The translations under genes were made by a program, and so were the position numbers. From Roseiarcus sp963758335 (GTDB taxonomy: Bacteria; Pseudomonadota; Alphaproteobacteria; Rhizobiales; Beijerinckiaceae), in NCBI GenBank assembly GCA_963758335.1, contig CAVWVF010000004.1, forward strand, positions 2,356,001-2,420,000: a stretch of 64,000 bases of DNA, read 5' to 3'. Below the pieces are notes generated by a model. It was not told the origin of the DNA, did not search any database, and saw nothing but the letters and a program-made list of their open reading frames with translations. This document shows positions 27,549-38,243 of this stretch, piece after piece (position 1 is the first letter of the stretch; each line of letters starts with the position of its first letter).

Positions 27549-28533
27549 TCAAGGCAAACCGCCCAAGAAGGCGAGGATCGCGGAATTGACCTCGTTCGCA
27601 CGCTCCTGCTGGGTCCAATGGCCGCAGCCGGGCGGCATGGTTGCGCCCCGCAGATTAGGCGCGAATTTCGCGAGATTCGGGATCAGTTTGTCCATGCCTG
27701 CGAACGAAACCACGAGATCGCGATCGCCCGCGACGTAGAGCGCCGGAACCGTCACGCGCAGTCCGGCGAAGGGCGCCATCAGCTCCCAGTTGCGGTCGAT
27801 GTTGCGATACCAGTTGAGCCCGCCGCGAAAGCCCGTCCGAGCGAACTCGCCGGCGTAGAAGTCGATATCCGCCTCGCTCAGCCACGCCGGCAGTTCAGCT
27901 GGATCGATCGTTCGGGTGAGGAAGCCTCCGGTTCTCGGTACCATTCCTGGCGCCTCGCGGCAGAGCGCATTGTCCGCCCTTCGCGGCGCATCCCCCGAAC
28001 CGGAATAGAGCAGGCTCCGCATCGTTCGGCGCGGATCGCGTTCAAGCTCGGCTTCTGCCACGCCCGGCGTCTGGAAGTAGAGCTGATAGAAGAGCGACTG
28101 GTCCGTTTGCGGCATCACGCTCGTCGGCCGGACTGGCCCCCGCGGCCGGAACGGCACGCTCTAGCCCACGACCGCGCGAAACCGGTCCGGCCGCAGGAGC
28201 GCAGAGTGCCAGGCGACCGGCGCGCCCCAGTCATGGCCGACGATGACGGCCTTGTCGACTTCGAGCCCGTCGAGAATGCCGATCATGTCTCCGACGAGGT
28301 GAAAGAGCGTGTACTTTTCGATCTCTTCGGGACGGTCGGTCTGCCCAAAGCCACGCATGTCCGGCGCGATCCCTCGGTAGCCGGCCTCCGCCAGCGCCGT
28401 CAGACTGTGATCGCCACGAGTACCAGCTTTCAGGGAAGCCATGACGAAGGAGGACGAGCGGCCCGGCGCCCGCCTCGGCGAGATGGATGCGAATGCCATT
28501 CGCCTCGACCGTCCGGTGTGTGATCTCCGTCAC
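27549..28533 (-). pseudogene. Epoxide hydrolase (alpha/beta hydrolase), two point lesions
   Basis: Full-length soluble epoxide hydrolase-like gene, about 328 residues. It begins MTEITHRTVEANGIRIHLAE with HGFPESWYSWRSQ; one extra T near 28415 shifts the frame, which resumes at LTALAEAGYRGIAPDMRGFG. The nucleophile elbow GHDWGAPVAWHSALL is present. At 28158-28160 a TAG replaces the Leu codon of the usual VVGLSVPF. The cap (FYQLYFQTPGVAEAELERD), the acid and the catalytic His (GCGHWTQQE) follow in frame to the natural stop. Hydrolyses epoxides to diols in the family; here knocked out by one insertion and one nonsense mutation, so decay is recent. Confidence 0.85.
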
Positions 28534-28663
28534 AGCCGCGCTCCCCCGTTCCGTTCAACCTCAAAGTTGTGGGGAAGGGTGACTCGAAAGCGCGACGTCC
28601 GCAAGGGCGTGCGCCGGGTATTTATGGCCCGGCTTGCGTGCAGCACATTTGGGAGAGACGCCG

Positions 28664-30010
28664 ATGCCCCGTCCGTTCGCCAAGCAAGCCGTCGTCATCG
28701 GAGCCGGGATGGGAGGCATCGCGGCGGGGAAGGCGCTCGCGCCCCACTTTGAGAGGGTCATTGTTCTCGACAGGGACGCGCTGCCCGAAGGCTCGGCGCC
28801 GCGCGCCGGAACGCCGCAGGCGCGGCACGCCCACGTGCTCCTCGCGGGCGGTCAGAAGGCGCTCGAGGAGCTTTTTCCAGGCTTTTGCGCCGACCTTGCA
28901 ATGGCCGGCGCCGTGAAGGCGCGGGTCGGGATCGACCCAATCTTCGAGCGACCCGGATACGATCCGTTCCCGCGGCGCGACCTCGGCTTCGACATGTTCT
29001 GCCTGTCGCGTCCTCTGCTCGAAAGCCTCTGCCGGCGACGCCTCAGCGAGGAGTCGAACGTCGACCTGTGCCCCGACATGCGCGTCACCGAAATCGTCCC
29101 CTCGGACGATCGCGGCGCGGTCGCAGCCGTGAGGTATGAAGGCGGCGCCGGGAAGCCGGAAACCCTCGCGGCGGATCTCGTCGTCGACGCGTCGGGCCGC
29201 GCGGCGCCGACGTTGTCGTTCCTCGAAAGGATCGGTTCGCCGAAGCCGGAGGTCACCGAGATCGGCATCGATATCGGATACGCCACCGCGATCTTCGAGA
29301 TCCCAGCCGAAGCCCGAAAGGAGTGGATGGGCGCCGTGCTCCTTCCGACGCCTCCAGACGACCGCCGCGGCGGTTTCATATTTCCAATGGAAGACGGCAA
29401 GTGGATCGTCTCGCTCGGCGGGAGGCACGGCGACAATCCGCCCGGCGACCTAGACGGCTTCATCGCCTTCACAAAGACCTTCCGAACGCCGACGATCCAC
29501 GACGCGATCAAGAACGCGAAGGCTTTGAGTGACATCGCGCGCTACAACCTGCCGGCGAGCGTTCGGCGCCATTTTGACAGGCTCGACCGCTTTCCGCGCG
29601 GCCTGATCCCCCTGGGGGACTCGATCTGCCGGTTCAACCCGGTGTTCGGCCAGGGCATGAGCGTCGCCGCCATGGAGGCCGTCGTTCTCGGCAAGCAGCT
29701 CGCATCCGACAGAGGCCGCCCCGATCCGCTTGACGGTCTGGCGCAGGATTACCTTGCCGAGATCCAGGGCTGTCTCGAAGCGCCCTGGGCCACCGCAGTG
29801 AGTGACTTGGTTTATCCGCAGACGCGCGGCGAGCGGCCGGCGGATTTCGACAAGAGCCTGCATTACGGAATGGCCCTCGTTTGCCTCGCGGCTGAGGACG
29901 CGAACGTGCACAAGGTCCTTGGTGAGGTGACGCACCTCCTGAGGCCGCAAAGTGCGCTGCGCGAGCCGGAGCTCGCGAACCGGGTGATGGCGTTGATAGC
30001 CACCGCGTAG
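28664..30010 (+). CDS. FAD-dependent monooxygenase
   Basis: Flavoprotein of 448 residues. N-terminal FAD-binding GXGXXG motif AVVIGAGMGGIAAGKALA, the short acidic strand end VIVLDRDALPE, a central DLVVDASGRAAPT and the second FAD motif GLIPLGDSICRFNPVFGQGM. This layout fits group A monooxygenases and related halogenase-like proteins; the substrate is unknown. ATG 28664 is preceded by GGGAGAG. It lies divergent to the broken epoxide hydrolase, so the pair may once have belonged to one degradation pathway (oxygenation, then epoxide opening), which is inference. Confidence 0.88.
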   Translation: MPRPFAKQAVVIGAGMGGIAAGKALAPHFERVIVLDRDALPEGSAPRAGTPQARHAHVLLAGGQKALEELFPGFCADLAMAGAVKARVGIDPIFERPGYDPFPRRDLGFDMFCLSRPLLESLCRRRLSEESNVDLCPDMRVTEIVPSDDRGAVAAVRYEGGAGKPETLAADLVVDASGRAAPTLSFLERIGSPKPEVTEIGIDIGYATAIFEIPAEARKEWMGAVLLPTPPDDRRGGFIFPMEDGKWIVSLGGRHGDNPPGDLDGFIAFTKTFRTPTIHDAIKNAKALSDIARYNLPASVRRHFDRLDRFPRGLIPLGDSICRFNPVFGQGMSVAAMEAVVLGKQLASDRGRPDPLDGLAQDYLAEIQGCLEAPWATAVSDLVYPQTRGERPADFDKSLHYGMALVCLAAEDANVHKVLGEVTHLLRPQSALREPELANRVMALIATA

Positions 30011-30203
30011 ATCCGCCGGAGGCAGGCGAACGCGATGCGTTTGGCTTCGCAGCCGGGCCCATGGCGCATGCGAGAAGGACCATTCTTCTGAAAGGTTTTA
30101 GGGTGGCCGGGACAACCAGTCAGACGTGATGCGATCGGCCCGCCGTCGCCCTCCGCAGGCCCATCTGCGCCGCCTTTCTCCAAGCCGGCCTCCGACCGGT
30201 CAG

Positions 30204-30310
30204 GGGAATTTCAGCAGCGCAAAGACTACGCAGCGGCCGTCCGCTGTGCGCAAATACCGGTCGTTCGCCGACGCCTCGGCGAACTGGTCAAGTCGACCCG
30301 AAGGGGACGT
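30204..30310 (+). repeat. Dispersed hairpin repeat, copy 5 (long form)
   Basis: GGGGAATTTCAGCAG (30204 on), then GTCCGCTGTGCGCAAAT and a mutated right arm ACCGGTC, then GTTCGCCGACGCCTCGGCGA and ACTGGTCAAGTCGACCC. Shares the upstream part with copy 1 at 6954, which shows the repeat unit is longer than the hairpin. The gap 30011-30528 contains no other supported feature. Confidence 0.65.
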
Positions 30311-30528
30311 TCCGCAGCCTCGTTTTTCCCGGAAGGGTACCGGAGCTAAGCGCTGATGCTCGTCACTGTAGGTTTGTGAGACAACCGCCGAGCTCCCTGG
30401 TCGCTACCAGGTCTTCCGGCCACGGTCCTTGCCAGACAGTGACCAAAAAATTTATACGTGCGGACCTGCTCGCGCGTAAGCTATGAAGCTTCACGTGCCC
30501 CCTTTTTGACAAGCTAAGAGGAAAGACT

Positions 30529-32753
30529 ATGGCCTCATGGAAGGACTTGGAGAACACCGTCCGCAAGGCTGCTTCTTCGATCTGGGGAGTTCAATTCAAC
30601 TCTGTGGTTGTTCACGGTCGACAGATTGACGCATATGCCGAATTGAGCGACAAGACGTCTGTTGCAATTGAAGTTACAGAAGTAAAAAATATCAATTAGA
30701 TTCAGGATGACTTGAATAAATTGATACACGTTAGGACTACGAATTTTTCGAATTCGTACCGACATACAGAATGCATTTGCGTTACGGCGTACGAACCTAC
30801 ATCTGCTATGCGAACCGTTGGCGGCAAAGTTAATATTGACATTCTAAGTGCCGAAGAATTCTGCGCCAAATTCCTTCCATTTGATGCCTACTATGTAACT
30901 CGAAACGCGGTACCGTTTGGTAGCGCAATTGATCCTGAGACGGGGAAAAAAGACACTACGAGGTACGTGGTTGTTGGCCTGCGCACTGAAACTGGGGGAG
31001 AAATTGACGCTGAGACGGTCACGGAAGAATTGTCTGCGGGCAAGACAATAATACTAATAGGCGAGTATGGAACCGGAAAGAGCAAGTGCATTGAATACAT
31101 TTTTAATAAGCTCGCCGTTAACGCATGGGAAAGTTTGCTTTTTCCGGTCGCCATCGATTTACGAAACTGCTGGGGTTTGAGAGATCGCTTTGAGATACTT
31201 AGGCGGCATGTGCAAGAATTAAACCTTTCAGATCGCGCCGACTCTTTCATTAAGGCTTATAACCGAGGAATGTTGATACTGTTACTAGACGGTTTTGACG
31301 AACTCGGGGTACAACTTTGGAGTGACGACTCCAAAGCACTGAAAGCACTCAGGCATGATGCGTTGACCGGAGTCCGCGATCTTGTGACGCACCAAAGAGG
31401 TCGGATACTTGTTGTCGGCCGAGAACATTACTTTGATAGCGACGATGAGCTTCTCTCTGCGCTTGGGTTGTCAAATGCAACGGTAACATTGCTTAGATCA
31501 AAGGACGAATTTACATTGATCGAAATGACGGAATTTATGACTCTTAATGATAAATCAGGAGACATCCCAGAATGGTTACCACGAAAGCCGTTGACAGTGG
31601 ATTTTTTCTTACGCGTCTTAAGTGGCATTGATCCGCTTCACTTCGATGAATTGAATCTCGTTACGTTCTGGGACATGTTGCTAGGTGCGGTTTGCGAGAG
31701 AGAGGCCCGAATACACCTTTCATTCAACATCGAAACAATTAAAAACATTCTGGTCGAGGTGGCCGCTTTAACTCGGACGAAACCGGGAAACGTCGGCCCC
31801 CTTTCGCTTTCAGAGATACAAGGAGCCTTTGAAAGGGTCGTCGGCCATGCGCCGATTGAACAGGCCAGCGTACTTCTTCAGAGACTTCCCGGGTTGGGAC
31901 GAACCGCGGCTGACAGCGAAGATAGGCGGTTCGTGGATACCTACATGCTCGACGGGTTACGCGCGACACACGTTCTACATATTGTTGAACGCCGAGAAGG
32001 CAAGCCTTGGAATGACAATTGGTTTAATCCGCTTAGCGAGAATGGTTTGCTGATATGTGGACGTAAACTTGATGTAATGAACTTGATAAGCTTGGCAATT
32101 TCTTTGTGCAAGGCAAATGTGAGTGGAAAGAATCAAACTCTAGGCCTAGACATTGTGGCAAGTATCCTTGTCTCTGGCCTAGTGGAATTGGACTTTGGCA
32201 GCGCAATTCTTGACGGTGGACACTGATCTGTCCTTGATTTTTCGCATGCGCGGGTGTTTAATCTGAAGGTAATGAATAGTATTATCGAGCGATCCGTAAT
32301 ATCAAGTGCGTCTGTGACAAATGTCATTATCGAAGGATCAGAAATAGGTGTAGTAGATGGAATATCTTCGAAACAAGCAATCCCGCATTGGTTGGAGGGC
32401 AATTCGGTATCCAGAGTATCCTCAATTGCGACAACGTCACGAATACGTGCCGCAAACTTGCTTCCGACCCAAAAGTGCTCGTAACGGTGCTTAGGAAGAC
32501 GTTCTTCCAGAGGGGAGCTGGAAGGAAGGAGGAGGCGTTATTGCGTGGTCTAGGGACGTTAGTTCGAAAAGGCACGCTCGACAAAATCATTGGACGGCTG
32601 GTTTCTGAAGGTCTAATTACACAAGAAAAGGGACAAGAAGGCAATCTATACGTTCCAGTACGGTCACAAACAAGTCGCGCAGGGACAATTCTTGCGCAAC
32701 TGAGCTTGTCTGACGATCCAATATGGGGTTTCGTCGGTATGCTGACGCCCTGA
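30529..32753 (+). pseudogene. NACHT-family STAND NTPase (bacterial NLR-like defence protein), three lesions
   Basis: Undamaged length about 741 residues. ATG 30529 follows AAGAGGAAAG. Residues about 1-85 resemble a PD-(D/E)XK nuclease fold (SVVVHGRQIDAYAELSD, SVAIEVTE), with Thr where the catalytic Lys should be, as in NACHT-associated inactive nuclease domains. NACHT ATPase: Walker A GEYGTGKS near 178-185, Walker B LILLLDGFDELG near 249. After it come helical repeats, a pentapeptide-like stretch (SHARVFNLKVMNSIIE) and a C-terminal winged-helix domain (FFQRGAGRKEEALLRGL, GRLVSEGLITQEKG). Lesions: TAG at 30697, TGA at 32224, and a one-base loss near 32472 (LLPTQK to VLVTVLRKTFF). All three parts are otherwise in one frame. 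Base composition is much richer in A/T than its neighbours, a sign of recent transfer. Such proteins sense phage and trigger abortive infection. Confidence 0.85.
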
Positions 32754-33535
32754 AAGCATAGCCCCGCTATTCGCCCCCTCATGAATCCCCTCATTTGAAA
32801 AATGGCCTGATTTCGGCACTTTTTGGCCCTTCAACGTGAGATCAGGGGAACGAAAACGCCGCTTTTGGAATGACGCGCCCTCACCAGCGATAATCGCGAC
32901 GCAAAATCCGGTGCCGCAAAACTCGCAAGACGAGTATCTCGGGATCAAGATACGTATCTGAGGTTGCAAAATTGCCTGCGACGAAAAATGAGGGGATGGC
33001 TGAGATTCGCCCCTAGTCAGAACGTGGGCCGAGATTGCTTTCGGAGCCGACAAGCCTCGGCGTGTGGGATTGGGGGCGGTTCAGTCAAGGCGGGGGTTAC
33101 GCCCGTCAAATCCTCGCTGCGAATGTCCGCTATCCGCCCAATTAAGGCGTGCAAGACCGTAGTCTGCGACGTCCGCAAAACGTCGACTCCGGTCGTCCGC
33201 TTCGCGCAAGAAGCGGGCGCTGCCGGAGGGCTCGGTGAATGCGTCATATCCGACTCTTTGCTGCCCTTCCCGTTCGCTCCGGTACGGTAGCAGGGCGCCA
33301 GGACCGACCGTCCCCGAAAGAAGCTTTGAACGCGTCGGCGCGCAACATTCGTCCCAAGCAATCGAACGTCGCGAATCGGCGTGAGCGGACGTTGGAGACC
33401 GCGTCCGTGGACGTCGCAGTTGGGGGATCCTGGCCCCTCGCAATGACCGTTTGACCGGCAAAAGAACAGCGCGCCTCGTCACTGCAGCGGCTCTGCTTTT
33501 GTTTGCGCCTCCCTAATGTCTGATACCAAGACTTG
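32754..33535. other. Gap with diverged hairpin repeats
   Basis: No gene is supported. The first 200 bases keep the A/T-richer composition of the NACHT gene. At 33195-33218 TCCGCTT, CGCGCAAG, AAGCGGG is a diverged copy of the dispersed hairpin repeat, and AATGTCCGCTATCCGCCCAA near 33119 looks like another decayed copy. Confidence 0.5.
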
Positions 33536-33539
33536 CTGA

Positions 33540-33640
33540 TCACGACCGGTAGGCCCAGTCTGGATACCGATCGACATGATGGTCGATGAGCTTGTTCCAT
33601 GCATCGCAGCAATGGTCGACGACGGCGTTGAAGAACGAAC
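33540..33640 (-). pseudogene. C-terminal tail of an IS630-family transposase
   Basis: Reads FFNAVVDHCCDAWNKLIDHH then VDRYPDWAYRS and stop at 33540. The pattern (D/N)A-x5-CDAWNKL and the closing WA are typical of IS630 transposase ends. No catalytic DDE part remains. Confidence 0.6.
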
Positions 33641-33688
33641 GGTATATTGCGTATACCCGAATGCAAAAGCTCTCGATTACACTTGCCC

Positions 33689-35113
33689 CTACCGGCGCTG
33701 CACGGGCAAGCGGATCTCGGCCCTGAGGCCTCCCTGGGACCGGTTCGCCAAGGTGAGGCTGCCGCCGTGGGCCTTAACGATGCTTCGGGCGATGGCGAGG
33801 CCGAGCCCAATGCCGCCCGTCTCCATGCTGCGGGAGGCTTCGAGCCGAACGAACGGCTTGAATGCGTCTTCAATTTGGTCCTCCGGCAGGCCCGGCCCGT
33901 CGTCTTCGATTGTGATCCCGACGGCGTCGGACGCGTGAAAAGCGGAAACTCGTGCGCCGCCGCCGTAGCGGACGGCGTTTTCGATCAAATTCCGCACCGC
34001 CCGCTTCAGCGAGACGGGACGGCAGAGGAAGTCGAAGGGCTGCGAAGGCGCGAAAACGACATTCTCGCCCGCGAGATGGAACGGCTCGACGATCTCTTCG
34101 ACCAGCTTCGGCAGGTCGACGGTCTCGGTCGCCTCCGTCGCCGCCTCCGCGCGCGTGAAGGCGAGCGTCGCTTCGCAGATCGCTGTCATCTCGTCGATCG
34201 TCGCCACGACGTCCTCTCGCACCGCCTCGTCCTCGATGAACTCCGCCTTGAGCCTGAGCGTCGTCAGCGGCGTGCGCAGGTCATGGCTGACGCCGGCGAG
34301 CAGCTTCAGCCGGTCGCGGATGAATGCTCCGATCCGCTCCTGCATAGTGTTGAAGGCGCGCGCGGCCGCGGCGACCTCGGAGGGTCCGGCGGTCGAGAGG
34401 GGCGGAACGCTCTCGCCGCGTCCGAGCCTTTCCGAGGCCTCGGCCAAAGCGCGCAACGATCGCGTCTGCGCCCGAACGGCGACAAAAGCGACGGCGGAGA
34501 CGCTGAGGCAGGAGAGCAGGAAGGATAGGGTCGTTGCCCGCGTCCAGCCGCCCGGCGTATGCACGGCGGACGTGAAGGTCAGCCAGCGGCCGTCGGACAG
34601 CGGCGCCGCTATTTCAACGTTCGCGAATCGCGAACGAAACTCCGGCGACCGGGCGCGACGGCCGTCGTCCTCGTCCCCTACCGCGCGCCTGTCGGGCCGC
34701 TTCCCGGCGCCGCACGGATGGACGTCCCCCGTAAGCGGCTGGATCGTAACCTGTGGCGCGCCCACCTTCACCCCGTGGAGCATGACCGCGATCAAGTCCG
34801 CGAGCCGCCGCTCCGGCGCCGACATGACATGCGACGGGGCCGGCGCATCGCTGACCCGTGCGCACGAGAATTTCGAGCTGAACGCGGTCGTCAGACGTTC
34901 GCCTTCACTGGTCGGGTAGGCGTCGAGGAGGCGCGCGAGCGCGACCGTCTGGGCGAGCGCCTGGCCGTGCGCCATCGCTTCGGCGACGGCATCCTCCTGA
35001 TTGCGGAAGACGAGCGCCAGGACGAGTTGCGCGACCGCGAGCGCGGCGACGAGCAGCAGCACAAGGCGACCCGCGAGGCTTTTTGGCCACAGCCACAGCA
35101 GTGGCGCCGTCAT
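33689..35113 (-). CDS. Sensor histidine kinase
   Basis: Inner-membrane two-component sensor of 474 residues. First membrane helix near residues 10-35 (LAGRLVLLLVAALAVAQLVL), a periplasmic sensor of about 150 residues, a second helix (TTLSFLLSCLSVSAVAFVAV), a HAMP segment, the H-box GVSHDLRTPLTTLRLKAEF with the phospho-His, the N-box LKRAVRNLIENAVRYG, and G-boxes EDDGPGLPE and GGIGLGLAIARSIV. Starts at ATG 35113, overlapping the last codons of the response regulator (35110). Domain layout is of the EnvZ/RstB type. Intact, while its partner is frameshifted. The divergent PepSY-reductase operon is the likely target. Confidence 0.93.
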   Translation of the reverse strand: MTAPLLWLWPKSLAGRLVLLLVAALAVAQLVLALVFRNQEDAVAEAMAHGQALAQTVALARLLDAYPTSEGERLTTAFSSKFSCARVSDAPAPSHVMSAPERRLADLIAVMLHGVKVGAPQVTIQPLTGDVHPCGAGKRPDRRAVGDEDDGRRARSPEFRSRFANVEIAAPLSDGRWLTFTSAVHTPGGWTRATTLSFLLSCLSVSAVAFVAVRAQTRSLRALAEASERLGRGESVPPLSTAGPSEVAAAARAFNTMQERIGAFIRDRLKLLAGVSHDLRTPLTTLRLKAEFIEDEAVREDVVATIDEMTAICEATLAFTRAEAATEATETVDLPKLVEEIVEPFHLAGENVVFAPSQPFDFLCRPVSLKRAVRNLIENAVRYGGGARVSAFHASDAVGITIEDDGPGLPEDQIEDAFKPFVRLEASRSMETGGIGLGLAIARSIVKAHGGSLTLANRSQGGLRAEIRLPVQRR

Positions 35114-35847
35114 GACGCTTCCTCGACCGCAGCCGCCAGCATGTACCCGTCGCCCCAGACGGTCTTGATGAGCGATGGGTTCTGCGGGTCGCGCTCAATG
35201 CGGCGGCGCAATCTGCTGACGAGATTGTCGATGCTGCGGTCGAAAACCTGCGCAGCCCTGCCCGCGGTGATGTCGAGCAACTGATCGCGCGTCAGCACCA
35301 TGCCGGGTCGCTCGACGAAGGCGAGCAGCAGCCGGAATTCCGCCGATCCGAGCGCAATCTCGGCCCCCGCGTCCTCTACGAGGGCGTGGCGCGTCGCGTC
35401 GAGGACAAATCTGTCGAAACGATAGCGCTGGTTTGAGTTGGCCTCGGCGACCCTGGGCGGTGGCGAGGCGCGACGCAGGATCGCGCGGATCCGGGCGAGT
35501 AGTTCACGCGGATTAAAGGGCTTCGTCAGGTAATCACCCCGAGTTCGAGACCGACGATGCGGTCCGTCTCCTCTGAAACCGCCGTCAGCAGGACGATCGG
35601 AATGTCGCTCGTCTGCCGCAGCTGGCGACAAAGCGACAGACCGTCTTCGCCCGGCATCATAATGTCGAGGACGACGAGGTCGATAACGGCGGCGCGCATC
35701 TGCTGGCGCATTTCCGCGCCCCCATTGGCGACGCTGACGCGCATGCCGTTCTTGGCGAGATATTTCGCGACGAGTTCGCGGATTTCGCGATGGTCGTCGA
35801 CGACCAGGATGTGCGGCGTGCCTCGTCACCGCGGGGGCCGTTCTCAT
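35110..35847 (-). pseudogene. OmpR-family response regulator, frameshifted
   Basis: Receiver domain: HILVVDDHREIRELVAKYLA, phospho-Asp in LVVLDIMMPGEDGLSL, then VLLTAVSEETDRIVGLELG. Near 35534 the frame breaks (GLELGVIT-stop) and resumes in another frame at DYLTKPFNPRELLARIR, as if four bases of a GADDYL codon run were lost. The winged-helix output domain is complete (SIDNLVSRLRRRIERDPQNP, IKTVWGDGYML). A start ATG at 35847 is in the frame of the second half, so a further indel near 35825 is needed to reach the receiver; no start exists in the receiver frame. Partner of the kinase at 33689. Inactive as written, or sequence error. Confidence 0.85.
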
Positions 35848-36018
35848 GCGACCGGCGGCGACCATAGCGCTGCCGGCGCGGCTCGTCGGGCGGAATTTGT
35901 ATCCAAATGTCGTAACGGCGGACAGACGGCGTAGATGCTTACACTTTAGCGCCTCGGCGGCAAACCTGAGTGACAAATTCGGCCGAAGGTCCGGCTCGTG
36001 AACCATCGGGAGCCGACC

Positions 36019-38204
36019 ATGTTCATTGCCGTTCGACCATTGCTGATCCGCGCACATCGCTGGATCGGCGTGGCGCTCGCGCCGGTCTTTCTGCTCATCA
36101 TTATTTCCGGTGCGGTTCTGTCGTTTCGGCCGATCCTGTCCGATCCCGCGCCGCGGCCGGACGCCGTTTCAACCGTGAACGTCCCGGCCCTCACGAGCCT
36201 CCTGGAGCGGCTCGAGGGCGTCGGGCCGATCAGCGCCATCGCAATGCCGACGGCGGCAAGACCGTCGACGTCGCGAGCTCGGCCGCGGGCCTAGCCGGCG
36301 CCTGGGACGTCGCTTCGAGCGCGCCTGTCGCGATGTCCGGACGGAGCGTCGACGTATTCGGGATCGCAGAGCGAGTGCACATATCCCTCCTCTTCGGCCT
36401 CGGCTTCGTCGTCGAGGCGGCGAGCTGGGCGATGCTAGCGGCGATTCTCGTCGGCCCCTTTCTGGCTGCCCCGCGCTTTCGCAATTCGCTGATGGGCTGG
36501 CATCGAGCGCTTGGATGGGTTCTTCTCCCCGTCGTCCTCGTTGCGCCGCTGACCGCCGTCCTGATGACGCTCGGCGTCGGGCGCGGCGGCGCGCCTTTAC
36601 CCGTAGCGACGCATCCCGTGACAATCTCCCAGGCGCTCGTGCGCGCTGCGCCCGCCGTGGATTTGAGCCGCCTGACCTCAGCGCGCACGTTTCGGCGTGG
36701 GTCCGTCCTCATTCGGACTGGCGGCGACACCGGCGGCGTGTTCGTCGTGACGGACAGCGCGACCGTCAAGCGGTCAGGCGGACCGGGAATCGTCCAACAG
36801 ATTCATGAGGGGACCTGGGCGGGGGCGTGGTCGGGCGGCCTGAATTTTGCGATTTCTCTTGCGCTGCTCGCGCTGACGACCACGGGCCTCTGGTCCTGGC
36901 TCCGCCGCATGCGTTCCGAACGGGGCGCGCCAATCGCGTCCGACGCCGACATTCTCGTCGCGCACGCGAGCCAGACCGGAACCGCCGCCCGCCTCGCGAA
37001 CGCGACCGCGCAGGCGCTGGTCGCCGGCGGCGAGAAAGCTGTCGCGACGCCGATCGGCAGCCTCGCGCCTGAAGCGCTCCGCCGATTCCGCAACGTCCTG
37101 ATCATCGGAGCGACCACGGGCGAGGGTGACCTGCCTGACGGCGCGGCCCGTTTCGTCGCGCGCTTGACGCCCGAGAGCTTGACCGGCGTCCGGTTCGCGC
37201 TCATCGGACTCGGCGATCGCGCCTACGCACATTTTTGTGGCGGCGCCGAGACGCTGCGCTCGGCGCTCCTGGCGGCGGGCGCCGGGGAAGTGGCGGAGAT
37301 GGTGCGCGCGGACGGCGATCCGACTGCCGCCTGGCGCGCCTGGCTCGAGACGCTTGCCGCCGACCTCGGCCTGCGTCTCGCAGATTCCGGCTCGGCCTGC
37401 GCTGCACCGGTGACCCTGCGGCTTGTCGAACGCGCGCGTCTCGACGATCCCCGTCGCGGCGACACGCAGGAGACCTGGGCCATCGTCCTGGCGAGCGACC
37501 TCGATCTCGCCTTCCGACCCGGCGACTTGCTGCGCATCGCGCCGCTCGGGGGCGGGCGCGAGCGGCCCTATTCGATCGGCAGCACGAGCCTCGTCGACCC
37601 GCGCCGCATCGAACTGACGGTGCGACTGCATCGGCGAATCGACTCAGACGGCGTCGAGCGCCTCGGCCGCGTGTCGGGCGAACTGATCCGCTGGGCGCAG
37701 ATCGGCGCTCGCATGGCGGCGCGGATTGATCCCCATCCGGCTTTCAATCCGCCGGACGACCCTACTCGACCGATCATCATGATCGGCGCCGGTAGCGGCG
37801 TCGCGGCGTTCCCCGGATTCCTGGCTGAGCGGGCAGCGTCAGGGCGCCCAGGTCCCGCCTGGCTACTGTTCGGCAATCGGCGTCGCGACGCAGACTTCTT
37901 GTGGGAAGGGCGCTGGAGAGCCGCCTTGCGAAACGGATCGCTGACGAGGCTCGATACGGCCTTTTCGCGCGACGCGGACGACGGCGCCTACGTCCAGGAG
38001 AGACTGGCGGAGAACGCCGTGGAGACGCGGCGTTGGCTGAATGAGGGCGCGCTGGTCTACGTCTGCGGACGTCGCGATATGGCTCGCGACGTCCGCGAAA
38101 CGCTCGCGGCGATTCTGGCGAGAGATGGCGACGCGTCTCAGTCCAAGGCCGACAACGTGCATGACGCGGCGGACGAGCGCATCCGCGTCGATGCGTTCGA
38201 CTGA
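36019..38204 (+). pseudogene. PepSY-TM / flavodoxin / FAD-NAD(P)H reductase fusion, one frameshift
   Basis: Large inner-membrane oxidoreductase, about 728 residues. Starts MFIAVRPLLIRAHRWIGVAL with a PepSY-associated membrane helix, shifts frame near 36243 (ISAIA to NADGGKTVDVASS), then three more membrane segments, a flavodoxin domain (ILVAHASQTGTAARLANATA, GATTGEGDLPDGAARF) and a ferredoxin-reductase module (RPYSIGST, IMIGAGSGVAAFPGFLAERA, YVCGRRDMARDV). Such proteins move electrons from NAD(P)H across the membrane, often for ferric-siderophore reduction. Divergent from the two-component system 170 bases away. Only one small indel separates it from an intact gene. Confidence 0.88.
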
Positions 38205-38243
38205 GACAGCGATGTAAGACTATGCAGGAGGCTCGAACTCACC

